This document shows, piece by piece, positions 37,600 to 46,966 of a stretch of DNA of 64,000 bases. The notes beneath the pieces were generated by a model. It did not search any database. It was not told where the DNA came from and saw only the letters and a program-made list of their open reading frames with translations. The translations under genes and the position numbers were made by a program. The stretch comes from Alphaproteobacteria bacterium (lineage in GTDB: Bacteria; Pseudomonadota; Alphaproteobacteria; Micropepsales; Micropepsaceae), in NCBI GenBank assembly GCA_016124635.1, contig WGNJ01000015.1:62001-126000 (forward strand), given 5' to 3'. Numbering within the stretch: the stretch's first letter is position 1; each line of letters begins with the position of its first letter.

Positions 37600-38577
37600 T
37601 TACCGATAGGGATCAGTGGCGCTCAAATAGCGCTGCACGTAATCTCCGACGCCATCCTCGAGTGATATGAACGAACTGCTGTAGCCTGCGCCGCGCAGCC
37701 GCTCCATCTTCGCTTCTGTAAAATATTGATACTTGTCGCGGATCTCCGCCGGCGTGTCGACATATGCGATGTTCGGCTTGCGATTGAGCGCCGCGAAAAC
37801 CGCGTTCGCGAGATCGAGAAAGGTTCGTGCCTTCCCCGTGCCGAGATTGAACAATCCGTTGGCACCCGGGGTCTTCAGAAGCCACGTCACAACGTCCACG
37901 CAGTCGCGAACGTATATGAAGTCACGCATCTGACCGCCGTCCGGAAATTTGGGATTGTGCGACCGGAACAACGTCACGGCTTCGCCAGCCGCCGCGTGCG
38001 GAAAGACTTGCGCCACCACGCTCTTCATCGACCCCTTGTGGTATTCGTTCGGTCCGTAGACGTTGAAGAACTTGAGCCCCACCCACTGCGGCGGCGTCGG
38101 CCCGCCGCGCGCGACTTCGCGCGCAACGAAGCGGTCGAAGATGTGCTTCGACCAACCGTAAGGGTTCAGCGGTCGAAGCTTCGCAAGCGCCTCGCGCGAC
38201 GCGTCGTCGTCGAAGCCCGCGGCGCCGTCGCCGTAAGTCGCCGCCGATGACGCGTAGATGTAGCGCACGCCTTCACGCGCGGCGTACGTCCAAAGCATGC
38301 GCGACAGCTGATAGTTCTCCCGCACAATCAAGTCGACGTTGCGCTCGGTCGTTGACGAGATCGCCCCCATGTGGACGATGGCTTCGACCTTGTGCCGCGT
38401 CAACCACGCGTCGACAGCTAACGGTGCCACGATGTCGGCGAGGTCCATCTTCGCGACATTGCGCCACTTCTGCTGATCGCCGAAGTGATCGCAGATCGCA
38501 ACGTCCTGGCCGGCCTCGGCAAGCGCGGACGCCAGGTTCGAACCGATGAACCCGGCGCCTCCGGTTACAAGAATCAT
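37600..38577 (-). CDS. hldD: ADP-L-glycero-D-manno-heptose 6-epimerase HldD
   Basis: 325-residue extended SDR enzyme (RfaD/WaaD). N-terminal NADP motif ILVTGGAGFIGSNLA, VHMGAISSTTERN, catalytic Tyr/Lys in NPYGWSKHIFDRFV and substrate motif FFNVYGPNEYHKGSMKSV. Epimerises ADP-D-glycero- to ADP-L-glycero-manno-heptose for the LPS inner core. Its ATG (38577) overlaps the hldE stop as ATGA, so the two heptose genes are coupled. Confidence 0.95.
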   Translation of the reverse strand: MILVTGGAGFIGSNLASALAEAGQDVAICDHFGDQQKWRNVAKMDLADIVAPLAVDAWLTRHKVEAIVHMGAISSTTERNVDLIVRENYQLSRMLWTYAAREGVRYIYASSAATYGDGAAGFDDDASREALAKLRPLNPYGWSKHIFDRFVAREVARGGPTPPQWVGLKFFNVYGPNEYHKGSMKSVVAQVFPHAAAGEAVTLFRSHNPKFPDGGQMRDFIYVRDCVDVVTWLLKTPGANGLFNLGTGKARTFLDLANAVFAALNRKPNIAYVDTPAEIRDKYQYFTEAKMERLRGAGYSSSFISLEDGVGDYVQRYLSATDPYR

Positions 38578-40058
38578 GATTTGTTGCTCACCGTCTGCTT
38601 GGCCATGCGCGCGATCGTCCCACTCGTGCTCTGGCCCGGCGTGAGCGCCGCCAGCACGACCTTGCCGCCATAAGATTGGACGAACGGCGCCCCGACAACT
38701 TGGTCGACCGTATAATCGGCACCCTTGATCAAAACATCAGGTCGTATCGCCTCGATCAGTTTGATCGGCGTCTCCTCGTCGAACAGAACCACCATGTCGA
38801 CCGTCTCGAGCGCGGCCAACACGATCGCGCGGGCCATCTCGGTGTTCACGGGCCGCGACGGCCCTTTCAGCCGTTGCACCGAAGCATCCGTATTCAATCC
38901 GACGATCAAACGATCGCAGGCCGCGCGCGCCTGCGCCAGGAGGGATACGTGTCCGGTGTGAATGAGATCGAAGCAACCGTTCGTGAAACCGATCTTCAGA
39001 CCCCGCGCGCGCCACCGCGCTACCGTATCGAGCGCCGAATCGGACGGTTTGATCTTCGCTTCCGGACCTTTGAGATCGGCGGCATGAAGAGCCTGCGCAA
39101 GTTCGTCCGGACGGACGACGGCCGTGCCCGCCTTGGTGACAACGATCCCGGCCGCAACATTCGCGAGCGCTGCGGCATCGACGAAGTCGGCGCCCGACCC
39201 AAGTGCCAAGGCAAACACCGCGAGCACCGTATCGCCGGCACCGGAAACATCGAAGACTTCGCGCGCCTCGGCGGGAAAGTGCTGCGCGCCGAGCTCCTTC
39301 TTCACGATCGTCATCCCGCGCTCGGACCGGGTGACCAAGATCGCATCCGCCTTGGCAAGACCAAGGGCTTTGGCACCTGCAGCTTCCGCCGAGACGTCGT
39401 CTCCCACCTCCATTGCCGTTGCCGCGGCAAGCTCCTTGGCGTTCGGCGTAAGAACACTGACGCCCGCATATCGGGTGAAATCCGCACTCTTTGGGTCTGC
39501 GATGACCAGCTTTTGTGCTTTCTCCGCCGCGCGTCGCGCATATTGAATGATCATCGGCGACAACACGCCTTTAGCGTAATCGGACAACACGACGATGTCG
39601 GCGTCCGCAATCTCACTCTCGATGGCGGCGCACAGCCGCTGGATTGAATCTTGATCGAGCTGAGACACCTGCTCGTGATCTGCGCGCAGCAATTGCTGAT
39701 TGCCCGCGACATAACGCAACTTCAGCGTCGTCGCGCGACCGGCGACTGTAACCAGATCCGCATCGATCCCAGGTTGCTCGCCGATCAGGCGAGCAACCGC
39801 CCGTCCCGCATCGTCGTCGCCGACCACCGCGACAAGCGTCGCGCGCCCGCCCAGCGCCGCAATGTTACGTACGACGTTGCCGGCGCCACCGAGCATCTGC
39901 GCTTCGCGTTCGATGCGCAGCACAGGTATCGGTGCCTCCGGCGACACACGGTCGACCGCACCGTAAATAAAACGATCGAGCATGACGTCGCCGATACACA
40001 GCACGCGCACGGACGCGAGCTCTTCCAGCAGCGGGCCTAAAGCGTTGGCGTGATCCAT
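38574..40058 (-). CDS. hldE: Bifunctional heptose-7-phosphate kinase / heptose-1-phosphate adenylyltransferase HldE
   Basis: 494 residues. The N-terminal ribokinase-like domain (about 1-330) shows GDVMLDRFIYGAVDRVSPEAPIP, GGAGNVVRNIAALGG and the catalytic DVSGAGDTVLAVFAL. The C-terminal cytidylyltransferase-like domain (about 345-490) has GFTNGCFDLIHTGHVSLL, ending in the HxGH motif. Together they convert heptose 7-phosphate to ADP-heptose. ATG 40058 is used; the frame extends to 40100 without a ribosome site. hldD follows. Confidence 0.95.
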   Translation of the reverse strand: MDHANALGPLLEELASVRVLCIGDVMLDRFIYGAVDRVSPEAPIPVLRIEREAQMLGGAGNVVRNIAALGGRATLVAVVGDDDAGRAVARLIGEQPGIDADLVTVAGRATTLKLRYVAGNQQLLRADHEQVSQLDQDSIQRLCAAIESEIADADIVVLSDYAKGVLSPMIIQYARRAAEKAQKLVIADPKSADFTRYAGVSVLTPNAKELAAATAMEVGDDVSAEAAGAKALGLAKADAILVTRSERGMTIVKKELGAQHFPAEAREVFDVSGAGDTVLAVFALALGSGADFVDAAALANVAAGIVVTKAGTAVVRPDELAQALHAADLKGPEAKIKPSDSALDTVARWRARGLKIGFTNGCFDLIHTGHVSLLAQARAACDRLIVGLNTDASVQRLKGPSRPVNTEMARAIVLAALETVDMVVLFDEETPIKLIEAIRPDVLIKGADYTVDQVVGAPFVQSYGGKVVLAALTPGQSTSGTIARMAKQTVSNKS

Positions 40059-40127
40059 GGGACGCGATGTTGAGCACGGCCAGCGCCGCATATCAACCAA
40101 ACCCGCGCGTTTCCGTTAAGGCAAAGG

Positions 40128-40601
40128 TTAAGGCGCGAACGGATCCGCGGCGCGCGTCAATCGCTCCGCGGCGCATCGGGCAAAGCGGATCAACAGCGCC
40201 TTGCGCCGTGCCCCCGAAACCGTAGCGCGTTCCGAGTCGCGAATGACCGCCGCGCCGAAACGATCGGCGACGATCAACCCATGCTCGGCCGGCAGCGCCT
40301 CCTGCGGAAAGTCTTCCGGCACGGCGAAATAGAATCGATCGCAATACTCGAGGTACTCGACCCACTTCTCGTCCGCGCGCAGGTCGGCAAGGCTCACCTT
40401 GATTTCGACCGCAACGATCTCGCCGCTGTCGGAGACGGCCGCCACGTCGAGCCGTCGCCCAGACGGCAATGTGAATTCGAGAAGCGGTGAATATCCACGC
40501 TCGAGCATGAGGCGACTAACGCCCCGCGCGACGAGTCCTGCTTCAAGCGGCTCTCCGGACACGACAAACAACCTCATATTCGCGACCAACGACAAAGGCA
40601 T
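40128..40601 (-). CDS. mmcB: MmcB family DNA repair protein
   Basis: 157 residues with a compact restriction-endonuclease-like core: RRLDVAAVSDSGEIVAVEIKVSLADLRADEKWVEYLEYCDRFYFAVP, in which D-x(n)-ExK forms the PD-(D/E)XK site. This is the alphaproteobacterial MmcB family, SOS-linked in Caulobacter. I see no GTTC-N7-GTTC LexA box upstream. The start could be ATG 40601 or the Met at 40577. Divergent from the exported protein at 40670. Confidence 0.82.
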   Translation of the reverse strand: MPLSLVANMRLFVVSGEPLEAGLVARGVSRLMLERGYSPLLEFTLPSGRRLDVAAVSDSGEIVAVEIKVSLADLRADEKWVEYLEYCDRFYFAVPEDFPQEALPAEHGLIVADRFGAAVIRDSERATVSGARRKALLIRFARCAAERLTRAADPFAP

Positions 40602-40669
40602 TCTCAGTCAACGATTGCCGGACCTTCCGCCTTGCGCAATTCTCTATCAGCGGCGTACTTGGGGGAAGC

Positions 40670-41959
40670 ATGCGGCATCTGCTCGTCGTGTTTGGATTGG
40701 CGCTCTTTGTATCGGCCGCTGCACAGGCGGAACCGACGACTGACCGGCTACGCACACTGCAACAGCAAGGATTGGACGCATATAAAGCCGGCGACTTCGC
40801 CGGCTGCGCGAAGGCCTTCGCCGAAACGCTGACTATGCGCCCGCACCATCCCCGCCTTCTCTACAACTTCGCGGCTTGTTCGGCAAAAGCGGGCAACACC
40901 AAGAACGCGGTGGATGCGCTGAACGAATACGCCGGCATGGGCCTCATCGCTGGCGTCGAGAAAGACGAAGACTTCGCCTCGCTCAAAGGCAATCCAGGAT
41001 TCACATCCGCGCTCAACAAATTCCGCGCGAACGGAACGCAGATCGGCAGGTCGACCATCGCCGCCCGTCTGACAGAACCAATGCTCGCCGAGGGCGTCGC
41101 CTACGACGCAGTGGGCAGACGCTTCTTCGTCTCGAGCGTCGATGAGCGCAAAATCGCACAAGTCGACGCCAGCGGCAGGATCACTGATTTCGTACCGCCG
41201 CACCGCGACGGTCTCCTCGGCGCCTTCGGGATGTCAATCGATGCAAAACGCGACCTCTTATGGGTCTCGATGAGCGGCGTTGCGCAAGCGAGAGGCCTTA
41301 CCGAACAGGAGCACCACAGCATGGGAGTGATTGCCCTCTCTATCGCCGACGGCAAGCGAGTGGCGCGTGCCGACATAATTACGCCGGACGAAAACACTGT
41401 CGGCGTGATTGGAGACCTTGTCGCCGCACCGGACGGTGAGGTCTTTGCAACGGACTCGATCTTGCCGAAGATCTACTCCATTTCCGGCCCGTCGACTGAG
41501 ATGCGCCTGGACGACTGGCTTCAAAGTAACCGCTTTAGGTCGCTGCAGGGCGTAACGTTTTCACCGGACGGAAAAACGCTCGTCGCCGCCGACTACGGCA
41601 TGGGCTTGCATTTCATCGATCGCAAGACCAAGGCGATCCACACGATCGACTTCGCTGGCGGCACGACGCTGCTCGGCATCGACGGCCTGACGCGCAGCGG
41701 AAGCACGTTGCTCGCCGTGCAGAATGGTGTCGCGCCGCAACGTGTCTTGGCGATCTCGCTCGACGCCTCGGGAAGCAATATCGTTGCTGTCAAAGTCATC
41801 TCCGCAAACGACCCGAACATTCCAGAACCCTCGCTCGGCACGATCAAGGGCGATGAATTCTGCGTCGTCGCCAACGCTCAGTGGAGCCGCTTCAACGACG
41901 ACGGCACGCGCAAGGCCGACCTCGACCCGCCGCACATTGCTTGCATCAAGCTGCATTGA
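40670..41959 (+). CDS. Exported TPR plus beta-propeller protein
   Basis: 429 residues. A signal peptide (1-20, ending AAAQA) is followed by a TPR-like helical pair (about 28-120: GLDAYKAGDFAGCAKAFAETL, PRLLYNFAACSAKAG). Residues 130-428 have the strand pattern of an SMP-30/NHL-like six-bladed propeller (MLAEGVAYDAVGRRFFVSS, LVAAPDGEVFATDS, LQGVTFSPDGKTLVAADYG). Likely a periplasmic lactonase-like or binding protein; no catalytic residues can be assigned. Confidence 0.75.
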   Translation: MRHLLVVFGLALFVSAAAQAEPTTDRLRTLQQQGLDAYKAGDFAGCAKAFAETLTMRPHHPRLLYNFAACSAKAGNTKNAVDALNEYAGMGLIAGVEKDEDFASLKGNPGFTSALNKFRANGTQIGRSTIAARLTEPMLAEGVAYDAVGRRFFVSSVDERKIAQVDASGRITDFVPPHRDGLLGAFGMSIDAKRDLLWVSMSGVAQARGLTEQEHHSMGVIALSIADGKRVARADIITPDENTVGVIGDLVAAPDGEVFATDSILPKIYSISGPSTEMRLDDWLQSNRFRSLQGVTFSPDGKTLVAADYGMGLHFIDRKTKAIHTIDFAGGTTLLGIDGLTRSGSTLLAVQNGVAPQRVLAISLDASGSNIVAVKVISANDPNIPEPSLGTIKGDEFCVVANAQWSRFNDDGTRKADLDPPHIACIKLH

Positions 41960-42389
41960 AGGCCCGGAAAGCGCCGGAAGCCACGGCCTGCAGGCAACGA
42001 GCGAACTCACACCGGTCGCAGCGCCATCTGGGCGACCGCGCCCCCTGCGGACTTGAAATTAACGAGACCGATTCCCCTTTTTGGCCAGCGCGTGAGCCCT
42101 TGGACCGCCGGCTCAACCACCCACAACCATGCGCAGAACTTTCATGCGATGTGGCAGGCGACACAGCGGCCCGCCGGTGACAGTGGTGCGGGAAACACCT
42201 ATTGTAGCAGTTACCTTTTGGTAACCGTGAAGACCGGCCTGAAGTCTCTCGGGGAAGGCTTTTTGATGAGTGGTCGCATTGCATCCCGCGCGCTGGGACA
42301 CACGCGGGATGTTTCGTCGCGGTTTCGAACGCCGATGAGAAACTCATCGGCGAAGTGGCGATCATTCGCGTCGCTGAAGGGTGGGGGCT
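41960..42389. other. 430-base non-coding stretch before the autotransporter
   Basis: No credible gene. It holds two inverted repeats: GTTACC-TTTT-GGTAAC at 42210-42225 and ATCCCGCG / CGCGGGAT (42283-42290, 42303-42310, 12-base loop). Either could be an operator or an mRNA structure; the frames crossing it have no ribosome site or family signature. Confidence 0.6.
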
Positions 42390-45300
42390 ATGGGCCGCCA
42401 CGGTAGGAGACCATCGGCGCGTCTGCGTCTCGCTCTCCTTGCACACGCCTCCAGTTTCGTTCTCGTCATCGCTGCTTGCGATCAAAACGCATGGGCGAAA
42501 CCGCCCACAACAACAGGTAACGGACAACCCGGTGGCATTGGCCACAATCCGAACGATCTGAAGGACGGCGTGATCGACGGTAACGCCGGCGGTCCGCATT
42601 CGGCCTCGCAAGAGTCGTCGTGCGACGGCGGCACGAACGTAGTCGGCCTATTGAACATGACCGACGCGACGCCAATGCCGCTCACCGGAAGCATCGAATG
42701 CGTCACGGTGACGACCACGGTCGCGCATGACGTCGTCAGCGAAGCGACGATCGGCGATCCCGGTACCGGTTATTCTTCCTTCTTGGTCGGCGGCGAGGGC
42801 GTAATCACCGGCGAGCTTTGGAACAAAGGAACGATCACCGGAGGCTACGCCGATCTGACAGGTTCGGGCCTCGGAGCGTTGACGATCCTCGGCGACGTTC
42901 AAGGCGGCGTTCTTAATTCGGGACTCATCTCGTCGCCGGGCAACAACGCAATCCAGCTTGGCACCTCTTCGGACAGCATCCTTTTGCCGGGCACGATTGA
43001 AGGCGGCATCACCAACAATGGAACGATCATTGGCCTGAACGACGGCCTCGCCACGATTGCGGGCAGCCTTTCCGGTGGCTTCGTCAACAACGAAAATGCC
43101 CTTATCACAGCCGGAAATGCGGGTGTCTTTATCGCCGACACCTTTGACACCTGGTCGGGTGGCATCAGCAACGCAGGCACCGTTCACGGCGACGGCGTCG
43201 GCATTTTTATCGGCGCTCCGGGCGCGACCAATGTCGAATTTTCGGGCGGCATATTCAATGACACGACGGGCGTCATAAGCGGCGCGAGCGGCCCTGCGAT
43301 CTTCGTCAGCGGTGGGTCATACAGCGGCGGATTGACCAACTGGGGCCTCATCACTGAGACGGGCGAATCCTTCACAGATGTTTATGGCGGCGCCGGTGTC
43401 ATCTTGGACGCGCAAACGGTCGACGGCAACATTGAGAATCACGGCGCGATCGACGGCGTTTATCGACAGGGCCTGTTGATCACCGACAACGTTACCCAGT
43501 TCAACGGCAGCATCACCAATGCTGGCGTGATCGACGGCGCCGCCGGCGGAGTTGTCGTCATCGCGCAAAGCGTACGAGGCGATTTCAGCAACACCGGAAC
43601 GATCCTTGGCGGAGCCGGCACGGGCGTCGCTTACTTCAACAACTCGATTGAGGGCGCGGGCGGCGAAGGCACGACGGCAACCTTCACCAACAGCGGAACG
43701 ATCTTGGGTGCCGCCGGCGTCGTAATCGATGGACAGACAGTATTCGCCAATTTCATCAACGGCGATGCCGGCACCGGAGTAGGAGAAATCGTCGGCAGCA
43801 CGAGCGCTGGTGTCATTCTCGTGGCACAGAACTGGACCGGGGACGTTACGAACAACGGCAGCATCTCCGGCGCGACCGTCGGCATGGCGCTCGGCTACGA
43901 TCCGTTCCTCGGCAAGGCCTCGCCCGGCGATGAGTTCCTCGGCAACGTCGTCAACAATGGCTCCATCCATGGCGGCACGGCGGGATTGATCATTGCCGCC
44001 GACAATTACACCGGCGATTTCACCAACAATGGCTCCGTCACTGGCGGACAATACGGTGTCGCGCTCGAGGGCGGTGGAATGTTCGCCGGCTCATATTTGG
44101 CTTTGGATTGCATCGATTGCGTCCAGCCTTTCTCCTTGGGCGGCGGGACCTTCACCGGCGACGTCACCAACAACGACTTTATGGGTGGCGACACCGCGCT
44201 CTTCGTTTCCTACGATAACTTTATCGGCAATCTCACCAACAGCGGCACTGGCACGCTCCAAGGCACGAACTACGGCCTGCTGCTCGACGTCGACGATTTC
44301 CAAGGCAATCTCAGCAACGACGGCACAATCCTGGCCGGCGGCGAAGGCGGCTACGGTGCGGCGCTTCAAGTCGGCGCCGGATCGACCGAAGGCGGTACGG
44401 TCTTGAGTTCGCAAGCCTTCAGCGGCGACATCACCAATTCCGGACTCATTCACGGTCAAAATACGGGTCTCGCCGTCGTACTCGACGCCTATACCGCCGA
44501 TGCGACGGGCTTGACCAATTCAGGCACCATTACGGGCGACAACTGGTCTGGCGTCTACATCCGCACCAATCAGTGGACGGGCGACGTCGTCAATGAGAGC
44601 GGCGGCCAGATCGTCGGCGGAGTTACCGGCGTCTATATCGGCGCCGGAAGCATCGATGGCAACTTCACCAACAACGGCTACATCGAGGGCGGCGTCACTG
44701 GCGTCTTCATCAACGCCGGCACGATCAATGGCGACTTCAGCAACAACGGTAGCATCGTCGGCAACAGCTTCGACACCGGTTGGAACATCTCCGCGCTCTC
44801 CTACACCGGCAACATCGCCAACGGCACCGGCGGCCTCATTACTGCGCCGTCGAATGCCTTGCACCTCCGCATCGACACCTTCTCTGGCGAGATCACAAAC
44901 GACGGCGTGATCGCGGCGCCGTCGGGCAACGCGGTTGTCATCGAGGGTTATTACTCCAACGGCTTCTATGACGGCGCCTTCACGAATACCGGTACGATCG
45001 ACGCCAGCAACATCGGCATAAACTTGACGGGCGCCGAACTCACCGGCGGCATCACGAATGACGGCGGCACGATCACCGGTGCCACGGCGATCTCGACCTA
45101 CGACGCGACCGGCGCAACAACCATTACCAACACCGGCGGCGGCCTCATCGTCGGAGACCTGCGACTTGCGAACAATTTCGCCGACACATATGTCGCCGAA
45201 GACGGCGGCTTCATCGGCCAAATCATCGGCAGCGCCGGCGGCGAAGGCGGCAACGACGACAGCGTGATCGTTCAAAACGGCACGCAATACTTCATCGGCA

Positions 45301-46883
45301 AGGCTAGCAACCTCGCGAGCTTCACTGTCGACAACGGCGGCGCCGCAATCATGGGCGCCACGTTCGAGGGCGACGCGAACGGCGGCGGCTACTCTTTCGC
45401 CAATGTCGACGCCATCAACGTCAACAACGGCGGCACGCTCTACATCGACAAGACCGCGTCGCTGACCGCCGGCAGCTACACGCAGCAGGCCGGCGGCACG
45501 CTCGAGTTCTATCTCGGCGCGCCCGGCGGCGCGAATTTCTCGAATCTCACGGGGACACAGTCGGCCGCTGCTGGTACCGATTATGGGCAAATCCACGTCA
45601 CCGGCACGGCAACGCTCGACGGCGCCGTCGCGGCATTCCTCGATCCGACCTTTGCGTCCGCGAACTCAAGTCTCGATGCGGTCGTCTACAACGACGTCCT
45701 GATCGCCGACGGCGGCATTTCGGGCGATTTCAACACGTTGGCGCTGATCAGCAACTCCAACCTCTTCGAGTTGAATGAGGTCTTGGACGGCAACACCGTC
45801 GACTTGACGGTAACGCGCACCTCGCTCGGACAAGTCGGCAACATCGGCGACATCGTCGTCGAAACAGGCGGCCCGTGGAAATCCATGGTCAACGACAGAT
45901 CGAACGGCATCGGCTCCGGATCGTGTTCGCTTGCCGGCTCCGGCTGGTGCCTCAACGCCTACGCGGCAAACGACGCGGGCGGAACCGGCGTCATGTCGGA
46001 CGCCACGCCGGGTGCGGATGCGTTCGACTGGCTACGCACGGGCGTGCGGCGGCCAGGTGAGACTGCCGTATGGGGCCGCGCCGTCGGTGTCTGGGGCGAC
46101 ACGGGCGGAGACGTCAATCACGCCGCCACCGATTTCAATACCTACGGCGCGATCTTCGGCATCGATCACGTCTTCACACAAGTGTTTATGGCCGGTGCCG
46201 CGGCGCAGTGGACCAAGAGCAATATCGACTTCAGCGGCTCGCCGGACAACGCTCACATCGATAGCCTCGAAGTCGGCGGCTACATGTCCTACGGCGACGC
46301 GCGCTTCTACGTGAACGCGAACACAAGCGTTATCTTTCACAGCATCGACGTCACGCGCTATTCGCCCGGTGGCAGCGCGCGCGGCAGTTACGACGGAATG
46401 ACCGTATCGGGCTATGCCGAGGCAGGACGTATCTTCGAAACCTACGAAGGTCTTCGAATCCAGCCGTTGGCGGCGCTCAGCTTCGCGCACCTTGACACCG
46501 ACGCCTACAATGAGACGGGGTCTGCAACGACGCTGCTCCACGTCTTCGACGCGAGCTTGGACTCGATGAAGAGCATGCTTGGCGCGCGCCTCGCCTACCC
46601 GATTGCGACAGACTCCGGCAGAAAGTGGGTGCCCGAAACGAGAGTGATTTGGTCGCATGAGCTGATGGACGACCACTCGGCCTTTGACGCGAACCCGCTC
46701 TCCAACCCATCGAACATATCGACGGTGACGGGCCAAACCTACAATCGCAACTCGATCATTCTAGGTGCGGGCTTAACGGCGCCGCTTTCCAGTGCGACGA
46801 CGCTTTACCTCGACTACGACGCCGCATTGAACGAGGACATCACCACGCAAACCGTGTCGGGGGGCCTGCGGACTCGCTGGTAG
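42390..46883 (+). CDS. Autotransporter with repetitive beta-helical passenger
   Basis: About 1,497 residues. A basic signal peptide (GRHGRRPSARLRLALLAHASSF...) precedes a passenger of roughly 28 imperfect repeats around G-x-[IFV]-x-N-x-G-x-I-x-G (e.g. IEGGITNNGTIIG, YTGDFTNNGSVTG, IDGNFTNNGYIEG), spaced 25-50 residues, as expected for a right-handed beta helix. A linker near 1050-1200 leads to a C-terminal beta-barrel (about 1221-1497; WGRAVGVWGDTGG ... TVSGGLRTRW) ending in an aromatic residue. Predicted surface-displayed adhesin-like type V secretion protein. ATG 42390 has AAGG nine bases upstream; GTG 42381 is the alternative. A terminator follows. Confidence 0.9.
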   Translation: MGRHGRRPSARLRLALLAHASSFVLVIAACDQNAWAKPPTTTGNGQPGGIGHNPNDLKDGVIDGNAGGPHSASQESSCDGGTNVVGLLNMTDATPMPLTGSIECVTVTTTVAHDVVSEATIGDPGTGYSSFLVGGEGVITGELWNKGTITGGYADLTGSGLGALTILGDVQGGVLNSGLISSPGNNAIQLGTSSDSILLPGTIEGGITNNGTIIGLNDGLATIAGSLSGGFVNNENALITAGNAGVFIADTFDTWSGGISNAGTVHGDGVGIFIGAPGATNVEFSGGIFNDTTGVISGASGPAIFVSGGSYSGGLTNWGLITETGESFTDVYGGAGVILDAQTVDGNIENHGAIDGVYRQGLLITDNVTQFNGSITNAGVIDGAAGGVVVIAQSVRGDFSNTGTILGGAGTGVAYFNNSIEGAGGEGTTATFTNSGTILGAAGVVIDGQTVFANFINGDAGTGVGEIVGSTSAGVILVAQNWTGDVTNNGSISGATVGMALGYDPFLGKASPGDEFLGNVVNNGSIHGGTAGLIIAADNYTGDFTNNGSVTGGQYGVALEGGGMFAGSYLALDCIDCVQPFSLGGGTFTGDVTNNDFMGGDTALFVSYDNFIGNLTNSGTGTLQGTNYGLLLDVDDFQGNLSNDGTILAGGEGGYGAALQVGAGSTEGGTVLSSQAFSGDITNSGLIHGQNTGLAVVLDAYTADATGLTNSGTITGDNWSGVYIRTNQWTGDVVNESGGQIVGGVTGVYIGAGSIDGNFTNNGYIEGGVTGVFINAGTINGDFSNNGSIVGNSFDTGWNISALSYTGNIANGTGGLITAPSNALHLRIDTFSGEITNDGVIAAPSGNAVVIEGYYSNGFYDGAFTNTGTIDASNIGINLTGAELTGGITNDGGTITGATAISTYDATGATTITNTGGGLIVGDLRLANNFADTYVAEDGGFIGQIIGSAGGEGGNDDSVIVQNGTQYFIGKASNLASFTVDNGGAAIMGATFEGDANGGGYSFANVDAINVNNGGTLYIDKTASLTAGSYTQQAGGTLEFYLGAPGGANFSNLTGTQSAAAGTDYGQIHVTGTATLDGAVAAFLDPTFASANSSLDAVVYNDVLIADGGISGDFNTLALISNSNLFELNEVLDGNTVDLTVTRTSLGQVGNIGDIVVETGGPWKSMVNDRSNGIGSGSCSLAGSGWCLNAYAANDAGGTGVMSDATPGADAFDWLRTGVRRPGETAVWGRAVGVWGDTGGDVNHAATDFNTYGAIFGIDHVFTQVFMAGAAAQWTKSNIDFSGSPDNAHIDSLEVGGYMSYGDARFYVNANTSVIFHSIDVTRYSPGGSARGSYDGMTVSGYAEAGRIFETYEGLRIQPLAALSFAHLDTDAYNETGSATTLLHVFDASLDSMKSMLGARLAYPIATDSGRKWVPETRVIWSHELMDDHSAFDANPLSNPSNISTVTGQTYNRNSIILGAGLTAPLSSATTLYLDYDAALNEDITTQTVSGGLRTRW

Positions 46884-46911
46884 CGATTTCGCGTGTCAAC
46901 GGGATGCACCA

Positions 46912-46946
46912 AAAGGAAGGGCGGCTTAATCAGCCGCCCCTTTTTG
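46912..46946. terminator. Bidirectional terminator between autotransporter and ferritin-like gene
   Basis: GGGCGGCT (46919-46926) pairs with AGCCGCCC (46932-46939), loop TAATC, followed by CTTTTTG on the plus strand and TTCCTTTT on the minus strand. It serves the two convergent genes. Confidence 0.9.
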
Positions 46947-46966
46947 TCAAACTTGAGTCTTCGAAA

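Noticed and set aside
40602-40669. SOS (LexA) box before mmcB
   Set aside because: No GTTC-N7-GTTC pattern on either strand in the 68-base divergent gap.
42053-42406. 117-codon frame before the autotransporter
   Set aside because: No ribosome site or family signal and it overlaps the autotransporter start.
44520-45596. 358-codon minus-strand frame
   Set aside because: Antisense of the repetitive autotransporter passenger; the frame is open because of repeated codons.
42390-46883. Tandem DNA repeats or CRISPR-like array in the autotransporter gene
   Set aside because: The repeats are degenerate at the DNA level with irregular spacing and are explained by protein repeats.
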